Shown here one piece after another: positions 25,541 through 34,679 of a DNA stretch of 64,000 bases. Made by a program: the position numbers and the translations under genes. The DNA comes from Burkholderiaceae bacterium (GTDB lineage: Bacteria > Pseudomonadota > Gammaproteobacteria > Burkholderiales > Burkholderiaceae_C): NCBI GenBank assembly GCA_024235995.1, contig JACKLI010000001.1, forward strand, positions 744,001 through 808,000, in the 5' to 3' direction. Position 1 is the first letter of the stretch. Each line of letters starts with the position of its first letter. The notes under the pieces are model-generated. The model was given only the letters and a program-made list of their open reading frames with translations, was not told the origin of the DNA and made no database searches.

Positions 25541-26965
25541 TCAATTGAACACCTTCCCCGGATTCATGATGTCCAGCGGATCCAGCGCGCGCTTGATGGT
25601 GCGCATCAGGTCCACCGCGCCGGCGCCGGCCTCGTCCAGCAGGAAGTCCATCTTGTGCAGGCCCACGCCGTGCTCGCCGCTGCAGGTGCCGCCCAGCGCC
25701 AGGGCGCGCGCGACGACCTGGCGGTTGAGCTGCTCGGCGCACGCGCGCTCGGCGTCGTCGTCGGGGTCGATCAGGTAGCCCACGTGGAAGTTGCCGTCGC
25801 CCACGTGGCCGACCAGGAAGTAGGGGATGTGGCTGTCGTCGGCTTCCCGCACGCTGTCCAGCAGCGCGTCGGCCAGGCGCGAGATGGGCACGCACACGTC
25901 GGTGGTGATGCAGCGGCAGCCGGGGCGGCTTTGCACGCCGGCGAAGTAGGCGTTGTGCCGCGCCGTCCACAGGCGCGAGCGCTCCTCGGGCGTGTCTGCC
26001 CATTCGAAGCCGGCGCCGCCGTGCTCGGCCGCGATGGCCTGCACGGTCTCGGTCTGCTCCTTCACGCCGGCGGGCGAGCCGTGGAACTCCATCAGCAGCA
26101 TGGGCCCCTCGCGCAGCGCGAGCTTGCTGTGCCGGTTGACGATGCGCACGGTGTGCCCGTCCAGCAGCTCGACGCGGGCGATGGGCACGCCCAGCTGGAT
26201 GATCTGGATCACGGTGTCGACCGCGTCGCCGATGCTGCCGAACGAGCAGATCGCCGCCGCCACCGCCTCGGGCAGCGGGTACACGCGCAGCGTGGCCTCG
26301 GTGATGACGCCCAGCGTGCCTTCGCTGCCGACGAACAGGCGCGTCAGGTCGTAGCCGGCGCTGCTTTTCTTGGCGCGCGTGCCGGTGCGGATGGCCTCGC
26401 CCGCGGCGGTGACGACCTGCAGCGCCAGCACGTTCTCGCGCATGGTGCCGTAGCGCACGGCGTTGGTGCCGCTGGCGCGCGTGGCGCACATGCCACCCAG
26501 GCTGGCGTTGGCGCCGGGGTCGATCGGAAAGAACAGGCCGGTGCTTCTGATCTCGGCGTTGAGCTGCTCGCGCGTGACGCCGGGCTGCACGGTCACCGTC
26601 AGGTCCTCGGCGTTGACGCTCAGCACCTTGTTCATGCGGCTGACATCGAGGCTGACGCCGCCCTGCACGGCCAGCAAATGGCCCTCCAGCGAGGAGCCGA
26701 CGCCGTAGGGAATCACCGGCACTCTGTGTTGCGCGCACAGCCGCACGGCGTCCTGCACGTCGGCTGTGCTTTCGGCAAACACCACGGCGGCCGGCGGCGG
26801 CACGGTGGTGAAGGCCGACTCGTCGCGCCCGTGCTGCTCGCGCACCGCCAGGGCGTCGGAGAACTGGGCGCCAAAGCGCGTCTTGAGCGCCTCGATCAGC
26901 GCCGGCGGCACGGGGCGCTGATGGACCTGGGGCAGAACGTGGGTGGGCTGGGTGGGGGCGTTCAT
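25541..26965 (-). CDS. FAD-binding oxidase, GlcD/D-lactate dehydrogenase type
   Basis: 474 residues starting MNAPTQPTHVLPQ; upstream in-frame codons are not conserved. The PCMH-type FAD domain shows PYGVGSSLEGHLLAVQGG, SLDVSRMNKVLSV and NASLGGMCATRASGTNAVRYG. The C-terminal cap carries GHVGDGNFHVG and GTCSGEHGVGLHKMDFL. These mark the glycolate oxidase subunit D / cytochrome-linked D-lactate dehydrogenase family, which oxidises 2-hydroxy acids. The exact substrate is unclear because no GlcE or GlcF partner is adjacent. It is in the same direction as cas1 but functionally unrelated. Confidence 0.85.
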   Translation of the reverse strand: MNAPTQPTHVLPQVHQRPVPPALIEALKTRFGAQFSDALAVREQHGRDESAFTTVPPPAAVVFAESTADVQDAVRLCAQHRVPVIPYGVGSSLEGHLLAVQGGVSLDVSRMNKVLSVNAEDLTVTVQPGVTREQLNAEIRSTGLFFPIDPGANASLGGMCATRASGTNAVRYGTMRENVLALQVVTAAGEAIRTGTRAKKSSAGYDLTRLFVGSEGTLGVITEATLRVYPLPEAVAAAICSFGSIGDAVDTVIQIIQLGVPIARVELLDGHTVRIVNRHSKLALREGPMLLMEFHGSPAGVKEQTETVQAIAAEHGGAGFEWADTPEERSRLWTARHNAYFAGVQSRPGCRCITTDVCVPISRLADALLDSVREADDSHIPYFLVGHVGDGNFHVGYLIDPDDDAERACAEQLNRQVVARALALGGTCSGEHGVGLHKMDFLLDEAGAGAVDLMRTIKRALDPLDIMNPGKVFN

Positions 26966-27117
26966 CGGGGCTCCTGCAGTGTGCGGGCAGTGTACGGCGC
27001 CGGGTGCCGCACCGTGGTGCCCACGTGGATGGCGGCCAGCCGCTCTGCGCATGGCGCGGGCCCTCCTGAGTGGCCGATGCGCCAAGCCTGCCGCGGGCGG
27101 CCCGCTACCATTGCCCC

Positions 27118-27951
27118 ATGCCCGACCGCTACGCCGTCATCGGCCACCCCATCGCCCACAGCAAGTCGCCCCTGATCCATGGCCTGTTCGCGCAGGCCAC
27201 GGGGCAGGACATGACGTACGAGGCGATCGACGGTGGCGCCGCGCCGGACGGCTTTGCGCGCGCCGTGCAGGCCTTTCGCGCTGCCGGCGGGCGCGGGCTG
27301 AACGTGACCCTGCCCTTCAAGCTGGCGGCGCTGCAACTGGCCGACGAGGCCAGCGTGGACGCGCGCCTGGCGGGCGCGGCCAACACGCTGGTGTTCGAGG
27401 GCGCGCACGCGCGGGCGCACAACACCGACGGCCTGGGCCTGGTGCGCGACATCGAGCACAACCTGGGCACGCCGCTGCGCGGCCGGCGGGTGCTGCTGCT
27501 GGGTGCGGGCGGCGCCACGCGCGGCGTGGTGCTGCCCCTCGCGCGGGCGGGCGCGGCGCGCATCCTCGTGGCCAACCGCACGGCCGACAAGGCGCGCGCG
27601 CTGGCGCACGAGCTGGCGCCGCACCTGGGCGGCGTGGCGCTGGCCGGCTGCGGGCTGGACGCGCTGGCCGGCGCCTTCGACGTCGTCGTCAACGCCACCT
27701 CGGCCAGCCTGAGCGGGCAGGCGCCGGCCGTGCCGGCCAGCGCCTTCGCGCCCGGCGCGCTGGCCTACGACATGGTCTACGGCAAGGGGCTGACGCCGTT
27801 CCTGGCGCTGGCCCAGTCGGCCGGCTGCGCGCGCGTGGCCGACGGCCTGGGCATGCTGGTGGAGCAGGCGGCCGAGTCCTTCGCGCTGTGGCGCGGCGTG
27901 CGGCCCGACACGCGCGCGGTGCTGGCGCGGCTGGCGGTACCGCTGGCCTGA
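27118..27951 (+). CDS. aroE: Shikimate dehydrogenase
   Basis: 277 residues starting MPDRYAVIGHPIAHSKSPLI, the shikimate-binding N-domain with the conserved SKSP. NVTLPFK carries the catalytic lysine. The NADPH Rossmann loop is LLLGAGGATRGVVL, followed by NRTADKA for phosphate recognition and DMVYGKGLTPFL near the end. It reduces 3-dehydroshikimate to shikimate. Homology begins at 27118 rather than at the longer frame from 27070. aroQ follows 36 bp downstream, so two steps of the shikimate pathway are paired. Confidence 0.96.
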   Translation: MPDRYAVIGHPIAHSKSPLIHGLFAQATGQDMTYEAIDGGAAPDGFARAVQAFRAAGGRGLNVTLPFKLAALQLADEASVDARLAGAANTLVFEGAHARAHNTDGLGLVRDIEHNLGTPLRGRRVLLLGAGGATRGVVLPLARAGAARILVANRTADKARALAHELAPHLGGVALAGCGLDALAGAFDVVVNATSASLSGQAPAVPASAFAPGALAYDMVYGKGLTPFLALAQSAGCARVADGLGMLVEQAAESFALWRGVRPDTRAVLARLAVPLA

Positions 27952-27987
27952 CGCACACACATATCCCTGCTGGCAGCGTTCTCCATA

Positions 27988-28446
27988 ATGGCGGACATGA
28001 AGCTCCTCGTCCTGCACGGCGTCAACCTCAACATGTTCGGCCAGCGCGATCCGGCGCAGTACGGCACGGCCACGCTGGCCGACATCGACGCCGGGCTGCG
28101 CGCGCTGGCGCAGGAGCTGGGCGTCGGCGTGGAGTGCTTCCAGACCAACCACGAGGGCGCGCTGTGCGAGCGCATCCACCAGGCGCACCGCGACGCGGCC
28201 GACGGCGTGCTCATCAACGCCGGCGCGTGGACGCACACCAGCATCGCCATCCGCGACGCGCTGGCCATCCTCAAGTGCCCCATCGTCGAGGTGCACATGT
28301 CCAACATCCACGCGCGCGAGCCGTTTCGCCACCGCTCCTTCATCGCGCCGATCGCCGCCGGCCAGGTCTGCGGCTTTGGCGTCGATTCATACCTTTTGGG
28401 GCTGCGCGCCCTGGTCGGACAAGCGCAGCAAGCTATCAAAAAGTGA
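27988..28446 (+). CDS. aroQ: Type II 3-dehydroquinate dehydratase
   Basis: 152 residues. [20 protein letters not shown] contains the active-site asparagine and arginine-loop; [14 protein letters not shown] follows, then [17 protein letters not shown] and [17 protein letters not shown] with the catalytic histidine. It forms dodecamers and makes 3-dehydroshikimate, the substrate of the preceding aroE. Its last codons (GQAQQAIKK and stop) are supplied by a dispersed AT-rich element. Confidence 0.95.
   Translation: MADMKLLVLHGVNLNMFGQRDPAQYGTATLADIDAGLRALAQELGVGVECFQTNHEGALCERIHQAHRDAADGVLINAGAWTHTSIAIRDALAILKCPIVEVHMSNIHAREPFRHRSFIAPIAAGQVCGFGVDSYLLGLRALVGQAQQAIKK
28384..28445 (+). repeat. Dispersed mini-element at the aroQ 3' end
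   Basis: Contains acaagcgcagcaagctatca. It forms the C-terminus and stop of aroQ and the gap before the next gene. Confidence 0.6.
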
Positions 28447-28453
28447 GAACACC

Positions 28454-29035
28454 ATGGGCAAACGCCTGACACAGATCGCCACCCGCACGGGCGACGACGG
28501 CACCACCGGCCTGGGCAACAACACCCGCGTGTCCAAGGCCAGCGCGCGCCCGCACGCCATGGGCGACGTGGACGAGCTCAACAGCCACATCGGCGTGCTG
28601 CTGTGCGAGCCCATGCCGGCCGACGTTCGCGCCCTGCTCACCAGCATCCAGCAGCAGCTGTTCAACCTGGGCGGCGAGCTGTCGATCCCGGGCTTCGAGC
28701 TGCTCAAGGACGAGGCGCTGGCCGAGCTGGACGCCGCGCTGGACAAGTACAACGCCACGCTGCCGCGGCTGCAGGAGTTCATCCTGCCCAATGGCACGCG
28801 CGCGGCCGCGCAGGCGCACGTGTGCCGCACCGTGGCGCGCCGCGCCGAGCGCGCGGTGGTGGCGCTGGGCCAGCAGGAGGACGTGCGCGCCGCGCCGCGC
28901 CGCTACCTCAACCGCCTGTCGGATTTGATGTTCGTGCTGGCGCGCGTGTTCAACCGCGACGCCAGCGGGCACGAGCTGCAGGACGAGGTCTACTGGAAGA
29001 GCGACAAGCTGGATCGCACGCAGCACGGCGGGTGA
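28454..29035 (+). CDS. Cob(I)alamin adenosyltransferase, PduO type
   Basis: 193 residues. The N-terminal TRTGDDGTTGLGNNTRVSK loop binds ATP. The helical core shows GDVDELNSHIG, QQQLFNLGGELS and the C-terminal RRYLNRLSDLMFVLARVFN, with the RxxLNRLSD signature. It adenosylates cob(I)alamin to coenzyme B12. The start at 28454 (MGKRLTQ) is used; the longer frame overlaps aroQ. It is 7 bp downstream of aroQ, so probably co-transcribed. Confidence 0.93.
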   Translation: MGKRLTQIATRTGDDGTTGLGNNTRVSKASARPHAMGDVDELNSHIGVLLCEPMPADVRALLTSIQQQLFNLGGELSIPGFELLKDEALAELDAALDKYNATLPRLQEFILPNGTRAAAQAHVCRTVARRAERAVVALGQQEDVRAAPRRYLNRLSDLMFVLARVFNRDASGHELQDEVYWKSDKLDRTQHGG

Positions 29036-29127
29036 CGCGCATGGGGTGAATCCCGGGTGTCCGGGGCGCGTATCGTCCCTTACCATGGTTTCCTTTGTTG
29101 CCATACGCAAAAGAGGAGCAAGACGAG

Positions 29128-30087
29128 ATGCGTTTGAAAACCACCCTCGCGGCCGGCCTGATGGCCGGCCTGCTGGCACTGGGCGGCGCCGCCCTGGCCC
29201 AGAAGCCGCAATTCATCAACGTGCTGACGGGCGGGCAAAGCGGCGTGTACTACCCGCTGGGCGTGTCGCTGGCGCAGATCTTCGCCAAGGCCGTCCCGGA
29301 CGCGCGCGCCACGGCGCAGGTCACCAAGGCCTCGGCCGAAAACCTCAACCTGCTGCAGGCGGGGCGCGGCGAGCTGGCGTTTTCGCTCGGCGACGCGGTG
29401 GCCGACGCCTGGGCCGGCGACGCCGAGGCGGGCTTCAAGGAGCCGCTGAAGAACCTGCGCGGCTTCTCGGCCACCTACAACAACTACATCCAGATCGTCG
29501 CCAGCGAGGACTCGGGCATCAAGACCCTGGCCGACCTGAAGGGCAAGCGCGTGTCGGTGGGCGCGGCCAAGTCGGGCACCGAGCTGAACGCGCGCGCCAT
29601 CTTCAAGGCCGCCGGCCTGTCGTACAAGGACCTGGCCAAGGTCGAGTACCTGCCGTTCGGCGAGTCGGTGGAGCTGATCAAGAACCGCCAGCTCGACGCC
29701 ACCCTGCAGTCGGCCGGCCTGGGCGTGGCCTCGATCCGCGATCTGGCCAGCTCGGTCAAGATCCGCGTGGTGGCCGTGCCCAAGGAGGTGGTGGCCAAGA
29801 TCGGCAGCCCGGCCTACGTGGCCACCGAGATTCCGGCCAACACCTACACCGGCCAGACCGAGGCGGTGCCCACGGTGGCCATCCCCAACTTCCTGGTCAC
29901 GCAGTCCAAGGTGCCCGACGAGCTGGTCTACCAGATGGCCAAGGCCATGTACGGCAACCTGGACACCCTGTACGCCGCGCACAACGCCGCCAAGGCGATC
30001 AAGCTGCAGAACGCGCTGACGGGCATGCCCATTCCGCTGCACCCGGGCGCCGAGCGCTACTTCCGCGAGGCCGGCATCCTGAAGTAA
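29128..30087 (+). CDS. TAXI family TRAP transporter solute-binding protein
   Basis: 319 residues with a signal peptide (LAAGLMAGLLALGGAALA). The mature protein has the TAXI signatures NVLTGGQSGVYYPLGVSLAQ, AENLNLLQAGRGELAFSLGD and LADLKGKRVSVGAAKSGTEL. It binds a substrate, often glutamate or another dicarboxylate-like solute, in the periplasm and hands it to the fused permease encoded next. AGGAG lies upstream of the ATG. A strong terminator separates it from the permease gene. Confidence 0.93.
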   Translation: MRLKTTLAAGLMAGLLALGGAALAQKPQFINVLTGGQSGVYYPLGVSLAQIFAKAVPDARATAQVTKASAENLNLLQAGRGELAFSLGDAVADAWAGDAEAGFKEPLKNLRGFSATYNNYIQIVASEDSGIKTLADLKGKRVSVGAAKSGTELNARAIFKAAGLSYKDLAKVEYLPFGESVELIKNRQLDATLQSAGLGVASIRDLASSVKIRVVAVPKEVVAKIGSPAYVATEIPANTYTGQTEAVPTVAIPNFLVTQSKVPDELVYQMAKAMYGNLDTLYAAHNAAKAIKLQNALTGMPIPLHPGAERYFREAGILK

Positions 30088-30121
30088 GACGGCCCATGTC
30101 CATGGGGTGACGGCCATCGGG

Positions 30122-30149
30122 AACCGGCGCTGCGAGGCGCCGGTTTTTT
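30122..30149 (+). terminator. Rho-independent terminator between binding protein and permease
   Basis: AACCGGCGC-tgcgag-GCGCCGGTT followed by a T-run. A 9-bp perfect stem. It likely lets the binding protein be made in excess over the permease. Confidence 0.85.
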
Positions 30150-30195
30150 GATGGTCGCGCCCTTTGCCTGCAACCCGCGCGATCGAAAGCCCGCC

Positions 30196-32268
30196 ATGAC
30201 CGATGCCGCCGCCGTCAGCCACACGCCGCTCGACGCTCCCCCCGCCCCCACGCACGACAAACTGGCCTGGCGCAGCGCCGTGTTCTGGGTGGCGCTGGTG
30301 TTTTCCAGCTTCCAGGTCATCACGGCCGCCTTCAGCCCCCTCTCCAGCCAGGTGGTGCGGGCGGTGCACGTGGGCTTCGTGCTCCTGATGGTGTTCCTGA
30401 TCGAGCCGGGCTTCAGCAAGCAGCACGGGGCCCGCCCGGGCTTCAAGCCCCTGGCGTGGCTGCTGGGCCTGGCCGGCCTGGCCACCGGCATCTACCAATG
30501 GGTGTTCGAGGCCGACCTGGTGCAGCGCGCCGGCTCGCTGACCGACGCCGACTGGGTGGTGGGCGTGGTGCTGCTGGTGCTGGTGTTCGAGGCCGCGCGC
30601 CGCACCATGGGCTGGGCGCTGCCCATCATCTGCGGGCTGTTCCTGGCCTACGGGCTGTGGGGGCAGCACCTGCCGGCGGCCTTCCAGCACCGCGGCTACG
30701 GGCTGGACCAGATCATCGGCACGCTGTCCTTCGGCACCGAGGGCCTGTACGGCACGCCGACCTACGTGTCCTCGAGCTACATCTTCCTGTTCATCCTGTT
30801 CGGTGCCTTCCTGGAGCAGGCGGGCATGATCCAGCTGTTCACCGACTTCGCCATGGGCACGGTGGGCCACACGCGCGGCGGGCCGGCCAAGGTGGCCGTC
30901 ATCAGCTCGGGCCTGATGGGCACCATCAACGGCTCGGGCGTGGCCAACGTGGTCACCACGGGGCAGTTCACCATCCCGCTGATGAAGCGCTTCGGCTACT
31001 CCAGCGCCTTTGCCGGCGGGGTGGAGGCCACCTCCAGCATGGGCGGGCAGATCATGCCGCCGGTGATGGGGGCGGTGGCCTTCATCATGGCCGAGACGCT
31101 GAACATCCCCTACGTGGACGTGTGCAAGGCGGCGGCCATTCCGGCCATCCTCTACTACATCACCGCGTTCTGGATGGTGCACCTGGAGGCCGGGCGCAAG
31201 AGCCTGCTGGGCCTGCCCAAGGACGAGTGCCCCGACCCCTGGCTGGCCATCCGGCGCCAGTGGTTTTTGCTGCTGCCGCTGATCGGGCTGGTGGTGCTGC
31301 TGTTCTCGGGCTACACGCCGCTGTTTTCGGGCACCGTGGGGCTGGGGCTGACGGCGATCCTGATCTTCGGCGCGGCCTGCATGCAGGGCGTGGGCAGCAC
31401 GGCGCTGCGGGTGCTGTTCTGGGTGCTGCTGGGCGTGGCCACGGCGGGCTTCTTCAAGTTCGGCGTCGGCATCTTCTTCGTGCTGGTGGCGCTGCTGGCG
31501 GCCATCACCTTCGCCATGCACAAGGGTCAGGACGCGCGCCGGCTGGCGGTGCAGGCGCTGGTGGACGGCGCCCACCACGCGCTGCCGGTGGCCATTGCCT
31601 GCGCGCTGGTGGGCGTCATCATCGGCATCATCAACCTCACCGGCGTGGCGGCCGAGATGGGCGGCTACGTCATCGCCCTGGGGCGCGACAACCTGCTGCT
31701 GGCGCTGGTGCTGACCATGCTGACCTGCCTGGTGCTGGGCATGGGCATTCCCACCATTCCCAACTACATCATCACCAGCTCGCTGGCCGCGCCCATCCTG
31801 CTGGAGCTGGGCGTGCCGCTGATCGTCTCGCACATGTTCGTGTTCTATTTCGGCATCATGGCCGACCTGACGCCGCCGGTGGCGCTGGCCGCCTTCGCCG
31901 CCGCGCCGATCGCGCGCGAGTCGGGCCTGAAGATCGGCCTGCACGCCATGCGCATCGCCATTGCCGGCTTCATCACGCCCTACATGATGGTGTATTCGCC
32001 CGAGCTGCTGCTGCTGGGCGACAGCTGGGGCGCGACGGCTTACGTGGTGGCCAAGGCGTTGGTGGCCATCGGCCTGTGGGGCGCGGCGGCCATCGGCTAC
32101 CTGCTGACGCCGCTGAACTGGGCCGAGCGCCTGTACTGCCTGCTGGCGGCGTGCTTCCTGGTGGCGGCCGTGCCGTGGACGGACGAAATCGGCTTTGCCG
32201 CCACCGCCGCCTTCGCCCTGTGGCACGTGTGGCGCACCCGCCAGGTGCGCGCGGCCGCGCCGGCGTGA
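30196..32268 (+). CDS. TRAP transporter fused permease (TAXI type)
   Basis: 690 residues with about 18 hydrophobic segments. It fuses the small 4-TM subunit (N-terminal third) with the large DctM-like subunit. Landmarks are GLMGTINGSGVANVVTTGQF, EATSSMGGQIMPPVMGA, LVLGMGIPTIPNYI and MADLTPPVALAAFAAAPIA. It imports solute in symport with sodium or protons. The start MTDAAAVSH is chosen after the upstream terminator. Its stop overlaps the DUF1850 start as GTGA. Confidence 0.94.
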   Translation: MTDAAAVSHTPLDAPPAPTHDKLAWRSAVFWVALVFSSFQVITAAFSPLSSQVVRAVHVGFVLLMVFLIEPGFSKQHGARPGFKPLAWLLGLAGLATGIYQWVFEADLVQRAGSLTDADWVVGVVLLVLVFEAARRTMGWALPIICGLFLAYGLWGQHLPAAFQHRGYGLDQIIGTLSFGTEGLYGTPTYVSSSYIFLFILFGAFLEQAGMIQLFTDFAMGTVGHTRGGPAKVAVISSGLMGTINGSGVANVVTTGQFTIPLMKRFGYSSAFAGGVEATSSMGGQIMPPVMGAVAFIMAETLNIPYVDVCKAAAIPAILYYITAFWMVHLEAGRKSLLGLPKDECPDPWLAIRRQWFLLLPLIGLVVLLFSGYTPLFSGTVGLGLTAILIFGAACMQGVGSTALRVLFWVLLGVATAGFFKFGVGIFFVLVALLAAITFAMHKGQDARRLAVQALVDGAHHALPVAIACALVGVIIGIINLTGVAAEMGGYVIALGRDNLLLALVLTMLTCLVLGMGIPTIPNYIITSSLAAPILLELGVPLIVSHMFVFYFGIMADLTPPVALAAFAAAPIARESGLKIGLHAMRIAIAGFITPYMMVYSPELLLLGDSWGATAYVVAKALVAIGLWGAAAIGYLLTPLNWAERLYCLLAACFLVAAVPWTDEIGFAATAAFALWHVWRTRQVRAAAPA

Positions 32269-32735
32269 GCATTGCCGCCGTCTTGGGCGTGTGCCTGGCG
32301 CTGGCCGCCGGCCTGCCGCCGGGCGCCGATGCGGGGGGCGCGCTGCCGGCCGCCCGCGACGCGCGCGTGCGCTTCGTGCCGCAGGCGCGCTTCACCCTGG
32401 CGTGGATGCACTCGATCGAGAAAATCCGCTGGGAGGAGGACTACCGGGTGCAGCGCGACGGCGCCGGCCGGCCCCGGCTGCGCCTGGCGCTGGCGCGCAT
32501 CCAGGGCACCGGCGCCGGCATGGAGCCGCCGCCCGACGCGGTGCGCCGCGGCGCCTGGTACGAGTACGTGCCGGCCGACCAGCCGCAGGGCGCGCTGCGG
32601 CTCACCCGCTCGCCCTACACGGCCGACTTCGAGCTGTGCCCGGCCGGCCAGCCGTGCCGGCCGATGGGCGCGTGGCTGCCCTCCGACGGCGGCATCACGC
32701 TGCTGTGGGCCTGCGAGCGGGTGGGCCACCGATAG
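32265..32735 (+). CDS. DUF1850 protein linked to TAXI-TRAP transporters
   Basis: 156 residues starting at a GTG that overlaps the permease stop. A signal-peptide-like N-terminus (AAVLGVCLALAAGLPPGA) precedes a single domain with FTLAWMHSIEKIRWEEDYRV and AWYEYVPA. The WMHSIEK block is the DUF1850 hallmark. Its function is unknown, but it is almost always encoded beside TAXI permeases, so a role in assembling or modulating the transporter is inferred. Its TAG stop lies in a dispersed element. Confidence 0.82.
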   Translation: MSIAAVLGVCLALAAGLPPGADAGGALPAARDARVRFVPQARFTLAWMHSIEKIRWEEDYRVQRDGAGRPRLRLALARIQGTGAGMEPPPDAVRRGAWYEYVPADQPQGALRLTRSPYTADFELCPAGQPCRPMGAWLPSDGGITLLWACERVGHR

Positions 32736-32798
32736 CTATATTGTTGATAGCTATCTTGGATTGTTTGATGCGGGCTACAGGCCGATTTGACGTTCAAC
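32732..32798 (-). repeat. Dispersed mini-element between DUF1850 and NCS2 genes
   Basis: On the minus strand it runs from gttgaacgtcaaatcggcct to atagctatc. It supplies the stop codons of both convergent genes: TAG for DUF1850 and TGA (32794-32796) for the permease. Confidence 0.65.
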
Positions 32799-34089
32799 CG
32801 CGGGGCTTGCGCCGCAGCAGCAAGGCCGCCAGCCCCACCGCGCCAAAGGTGGCGGTGCCGATGCCGCCCAGGGCAAAGCCGCCGAACTTGAGCGTGAAGT
32901 CGCCCGTGCCCAGGATCAGCGTGAGCGCGGCGATCAAGAGGTTGGCCGGGTCGGAGAAGTCCACCTTGTTGTCCACCCAGATGCGCGCGCCGGCGATGGC
33001 GATCAGGCCGAACACCACGATCGACACGCCGCCCATCACCGGCAGCGGGATGGCCTGGATCAGCGCGCCGAACTTGGGCGAAAAGCCCAGCACCAGCGCC
33101 ACGATGGCCGCCACGATGAACACCGCCGTGGAGTAGATGCGCGTGGCCGCCATCACGCCGATGTTCTCGGCGTAGGTGGTCACGCCGGTGCCGCCGGCGC
33201 TGCCCGAGACCATGGTGGCGATGCCGTCGCCGATGAAGGCGCGGCCCAGGTACGGGTCCAGGTTGCGCCCGGTCATGGCGCTCACGGCCTTGATGTGGCC
33301 CAGGTTCTCGGCCACCAGGATCAGCGCCACGGGGGCGATCAGCAGGATGGCCGCGCTGTCGAACACCGGCGCCTGGAACTTCGGCCAGCCGACCCATGCC
33401 GCGCTGGCGATGCCCGAGAAGTCCATCGGCTTGCCCAGGCCCATGCCGTTGGTCAGCACCAGGTAGATGGCGGTGGCGATCGCCAGCCCCACCAAAATCA
33501 GCAGGCGCTGCACCATGCCGCGCGTGAACACCGCCACCAGCGCCACGCAGACGAAGGTGACGGCCTGCATCCAGCTGTCGAAGCCGCTGGCGGCCATGTT
33601 CTTGACCGGGATCGAGGCCAGGTTCAGGCCGATCACCGCCACCACCGCGCCGGTCACCACGGGCGGCATCAGGCGCTCGATCCAGGCCGTGCCGATGGCC
33701 TGCACCACCACGCCGATCAGCGCGTAGATCGCCCCGCACACGATGATGGCGCCCAGCGCGACCGGAATGTTGAGGTTGGGCCCCTTGCCCGCATAGGCCG
33801 TGGCGGCGATCACCACGCCGATGAAGGCAAAGGACGAGCCCAGGTAGCTGGGCACCTTGCCGCCGGTGACGAAGTAGAAGATGAGCGTGCCGATGCCGCT
33901 CATGAAGATCGCCAGGTTGGGGTCGAACCCCATCAGGATGGGCGCCAGCACGGTGGAGCCGAACATCGCCACCACGTGCTGCACGCCCATGGCCGTGGTC
34001 TGCGGCCAGGGCAGGCGCTCGTCGGGGGCGATCACCCCCTCGTTGGCCAGTGCCGCGACCGGTTTTTCCTGCCAGTTGAACAGGCTCAT
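32794..34089 (-). CDS. Uracil/xanthine permease (NCS2 family, UraA-like)
   Basis: 431 residues with about 14 membrane segments. UraA-type motifs are QHVVAMFGSTVLAPILMGFD, PSYLGSSFAFIG, VAENLGHIKAVSAMTGRNLD (with the substrate-binding glutamate) and GSAGGTGVTTYAENIGVMAA. It is a proton-coupled nucleobase symporter of the inner membrane, most like uracil permeases. It is monocistronic, convergent to the TRAP operon, with its stop in a repeat element. Confidence 0.9.
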   Translation of the reverse strand: MSLFNWQEKPVAALANEGVIAPDERLPWPQTTAMGVQHVVAMFGSTVLAPILMGFDPNLAIFMSGIGTLIFYFVTGGKVPSYLGSSFAFIGVVIAATAYAGKGPNLNIPVALGAIIVCGAIYALIGVVVQAIGTAWIERLMPPVVTGAVVAVIGLNLASIPVKNMAASGFDSWMQAVTFVCVALVAVFTRGMVQRLLILVGLAIATAIYLVLTNGMGLGKPMDFSGIASAAWVGWPKFQAPVFDSAAILLIAPVALILVAENLGHIKAVSAMTGRNLDPYLGRAFIGDGIATMVSGSAGGTGVTTYAENIGVMAATRIYSTAVFIVAAIVALVLGFSPKFGALIQAIPLPVMGGVSIVVFGLIAIAGARIWVDNKVDFSDPANLLIAALTLILGTGDFTLKFGGFALGGIGTATFGAVGLAALLLRRKPRG

Positions 34090-34169
34090 CGTCTCCGCTC
34101 CTTGGGGGTGGTTGGTGCCCCGAATGGTAGTGGAGGAACGAGCGCTTTAGGGCGCTCGCGCAGGCGCTT

Positions 34170-34625
34170 TCAGCGCCGGCCGTGCGGCCCGTCGATGTGC
34201 CGGTGGGGCGGCGCCGCGCCCGGCGGCGGCGCGTCCGCGTGGCTCAGGCCGGCCAGGATGCCGCAGTGCGCGGTGTCGCTGGCCTGCTGGCAGCGCGCCC
34301 GCAGCGCCTTCAGCTGGCGCTCCAGCGCGCGCAGCTCGCGGATGCGGGTGGCGATGTGGCGGATGTGCTCGTCCACCAGCGCATTGACCGCCCCGCAGTC
34401 GGCGCCGGGCTCGGCCTGCCAGCGCAGCAGCACGCGAATCTCGTCCAGCGACATGTCCAGCCCGCGCGCCTGGCGGATGAAGGCCAGGCGCTCGGCGTGG
34501 CCGGCGTCGTAGTGGCGGTAGTTGTTGCCGGTGCGTGCCGGCACGGGCAGCAGGCCCGCGCGCTCGTAGTAGCGGATGGTGTCGGCCGGGGTGTCGGTCG
34601 CCTGGGCCAGTTCGCTGATCTTCAT
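34170..34625 (-). CDS. cadR: MerR-family Cd(II)/Pb(II)-responsive regulator
   Basis: 151 residues. The N-terminal winged helix (MKISELAQATDTPADTIRYYERAGLLP) binds the operator, and a long dimerisation helix follows. The metal site cysteines are in GADCGAVN, ARCQQASDTAHCGIL (Cys near 77, 112, 119), the CadR/PbrR pattern. A histidine-containing tail (PPHRHIDGPHGR) may add metal ligands. It is divergent from the metal ATPase gene, with the operator between them. Confidence 0.92.
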   Translation of the reverse strand: MKISELAQATDTPADTIRYYERAGLLPVPARTGNNYRHYDAGHAERLAFIRQARGLDMSLDEIRVLLRWQAEPGADCGAVNALVDEHIRHIATRIRELRALERQLKALRARCQQASDTAHCGILAGLSHADAPPPGAAPPHRHIDGPHGRR

Positions 34626-34645
34626 GCGTCCATGGTAAGCCCTTG

Positions 34646-34666
34646 ACCCTGGAGTTGCTCAAGGGT
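34646..34666 (+). promoter_or_regulatory. MerR-type operator of the metal ATPase promoter
   Basis: Dyad ACCCT...AGGGT (21 bp) sits within an overlong promoter spacer: -35 TTGACC at 34643-34648 and -10-like TCCAAT about 19 bp later. This is the classic MerR twist-activated geometry. The predicted start is very close to the ATG at 34680, so the mRNA may be nearly leaderless. Confidence 0.75.
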
Positions 34667-34679
34667 TTCCAATGTCGGC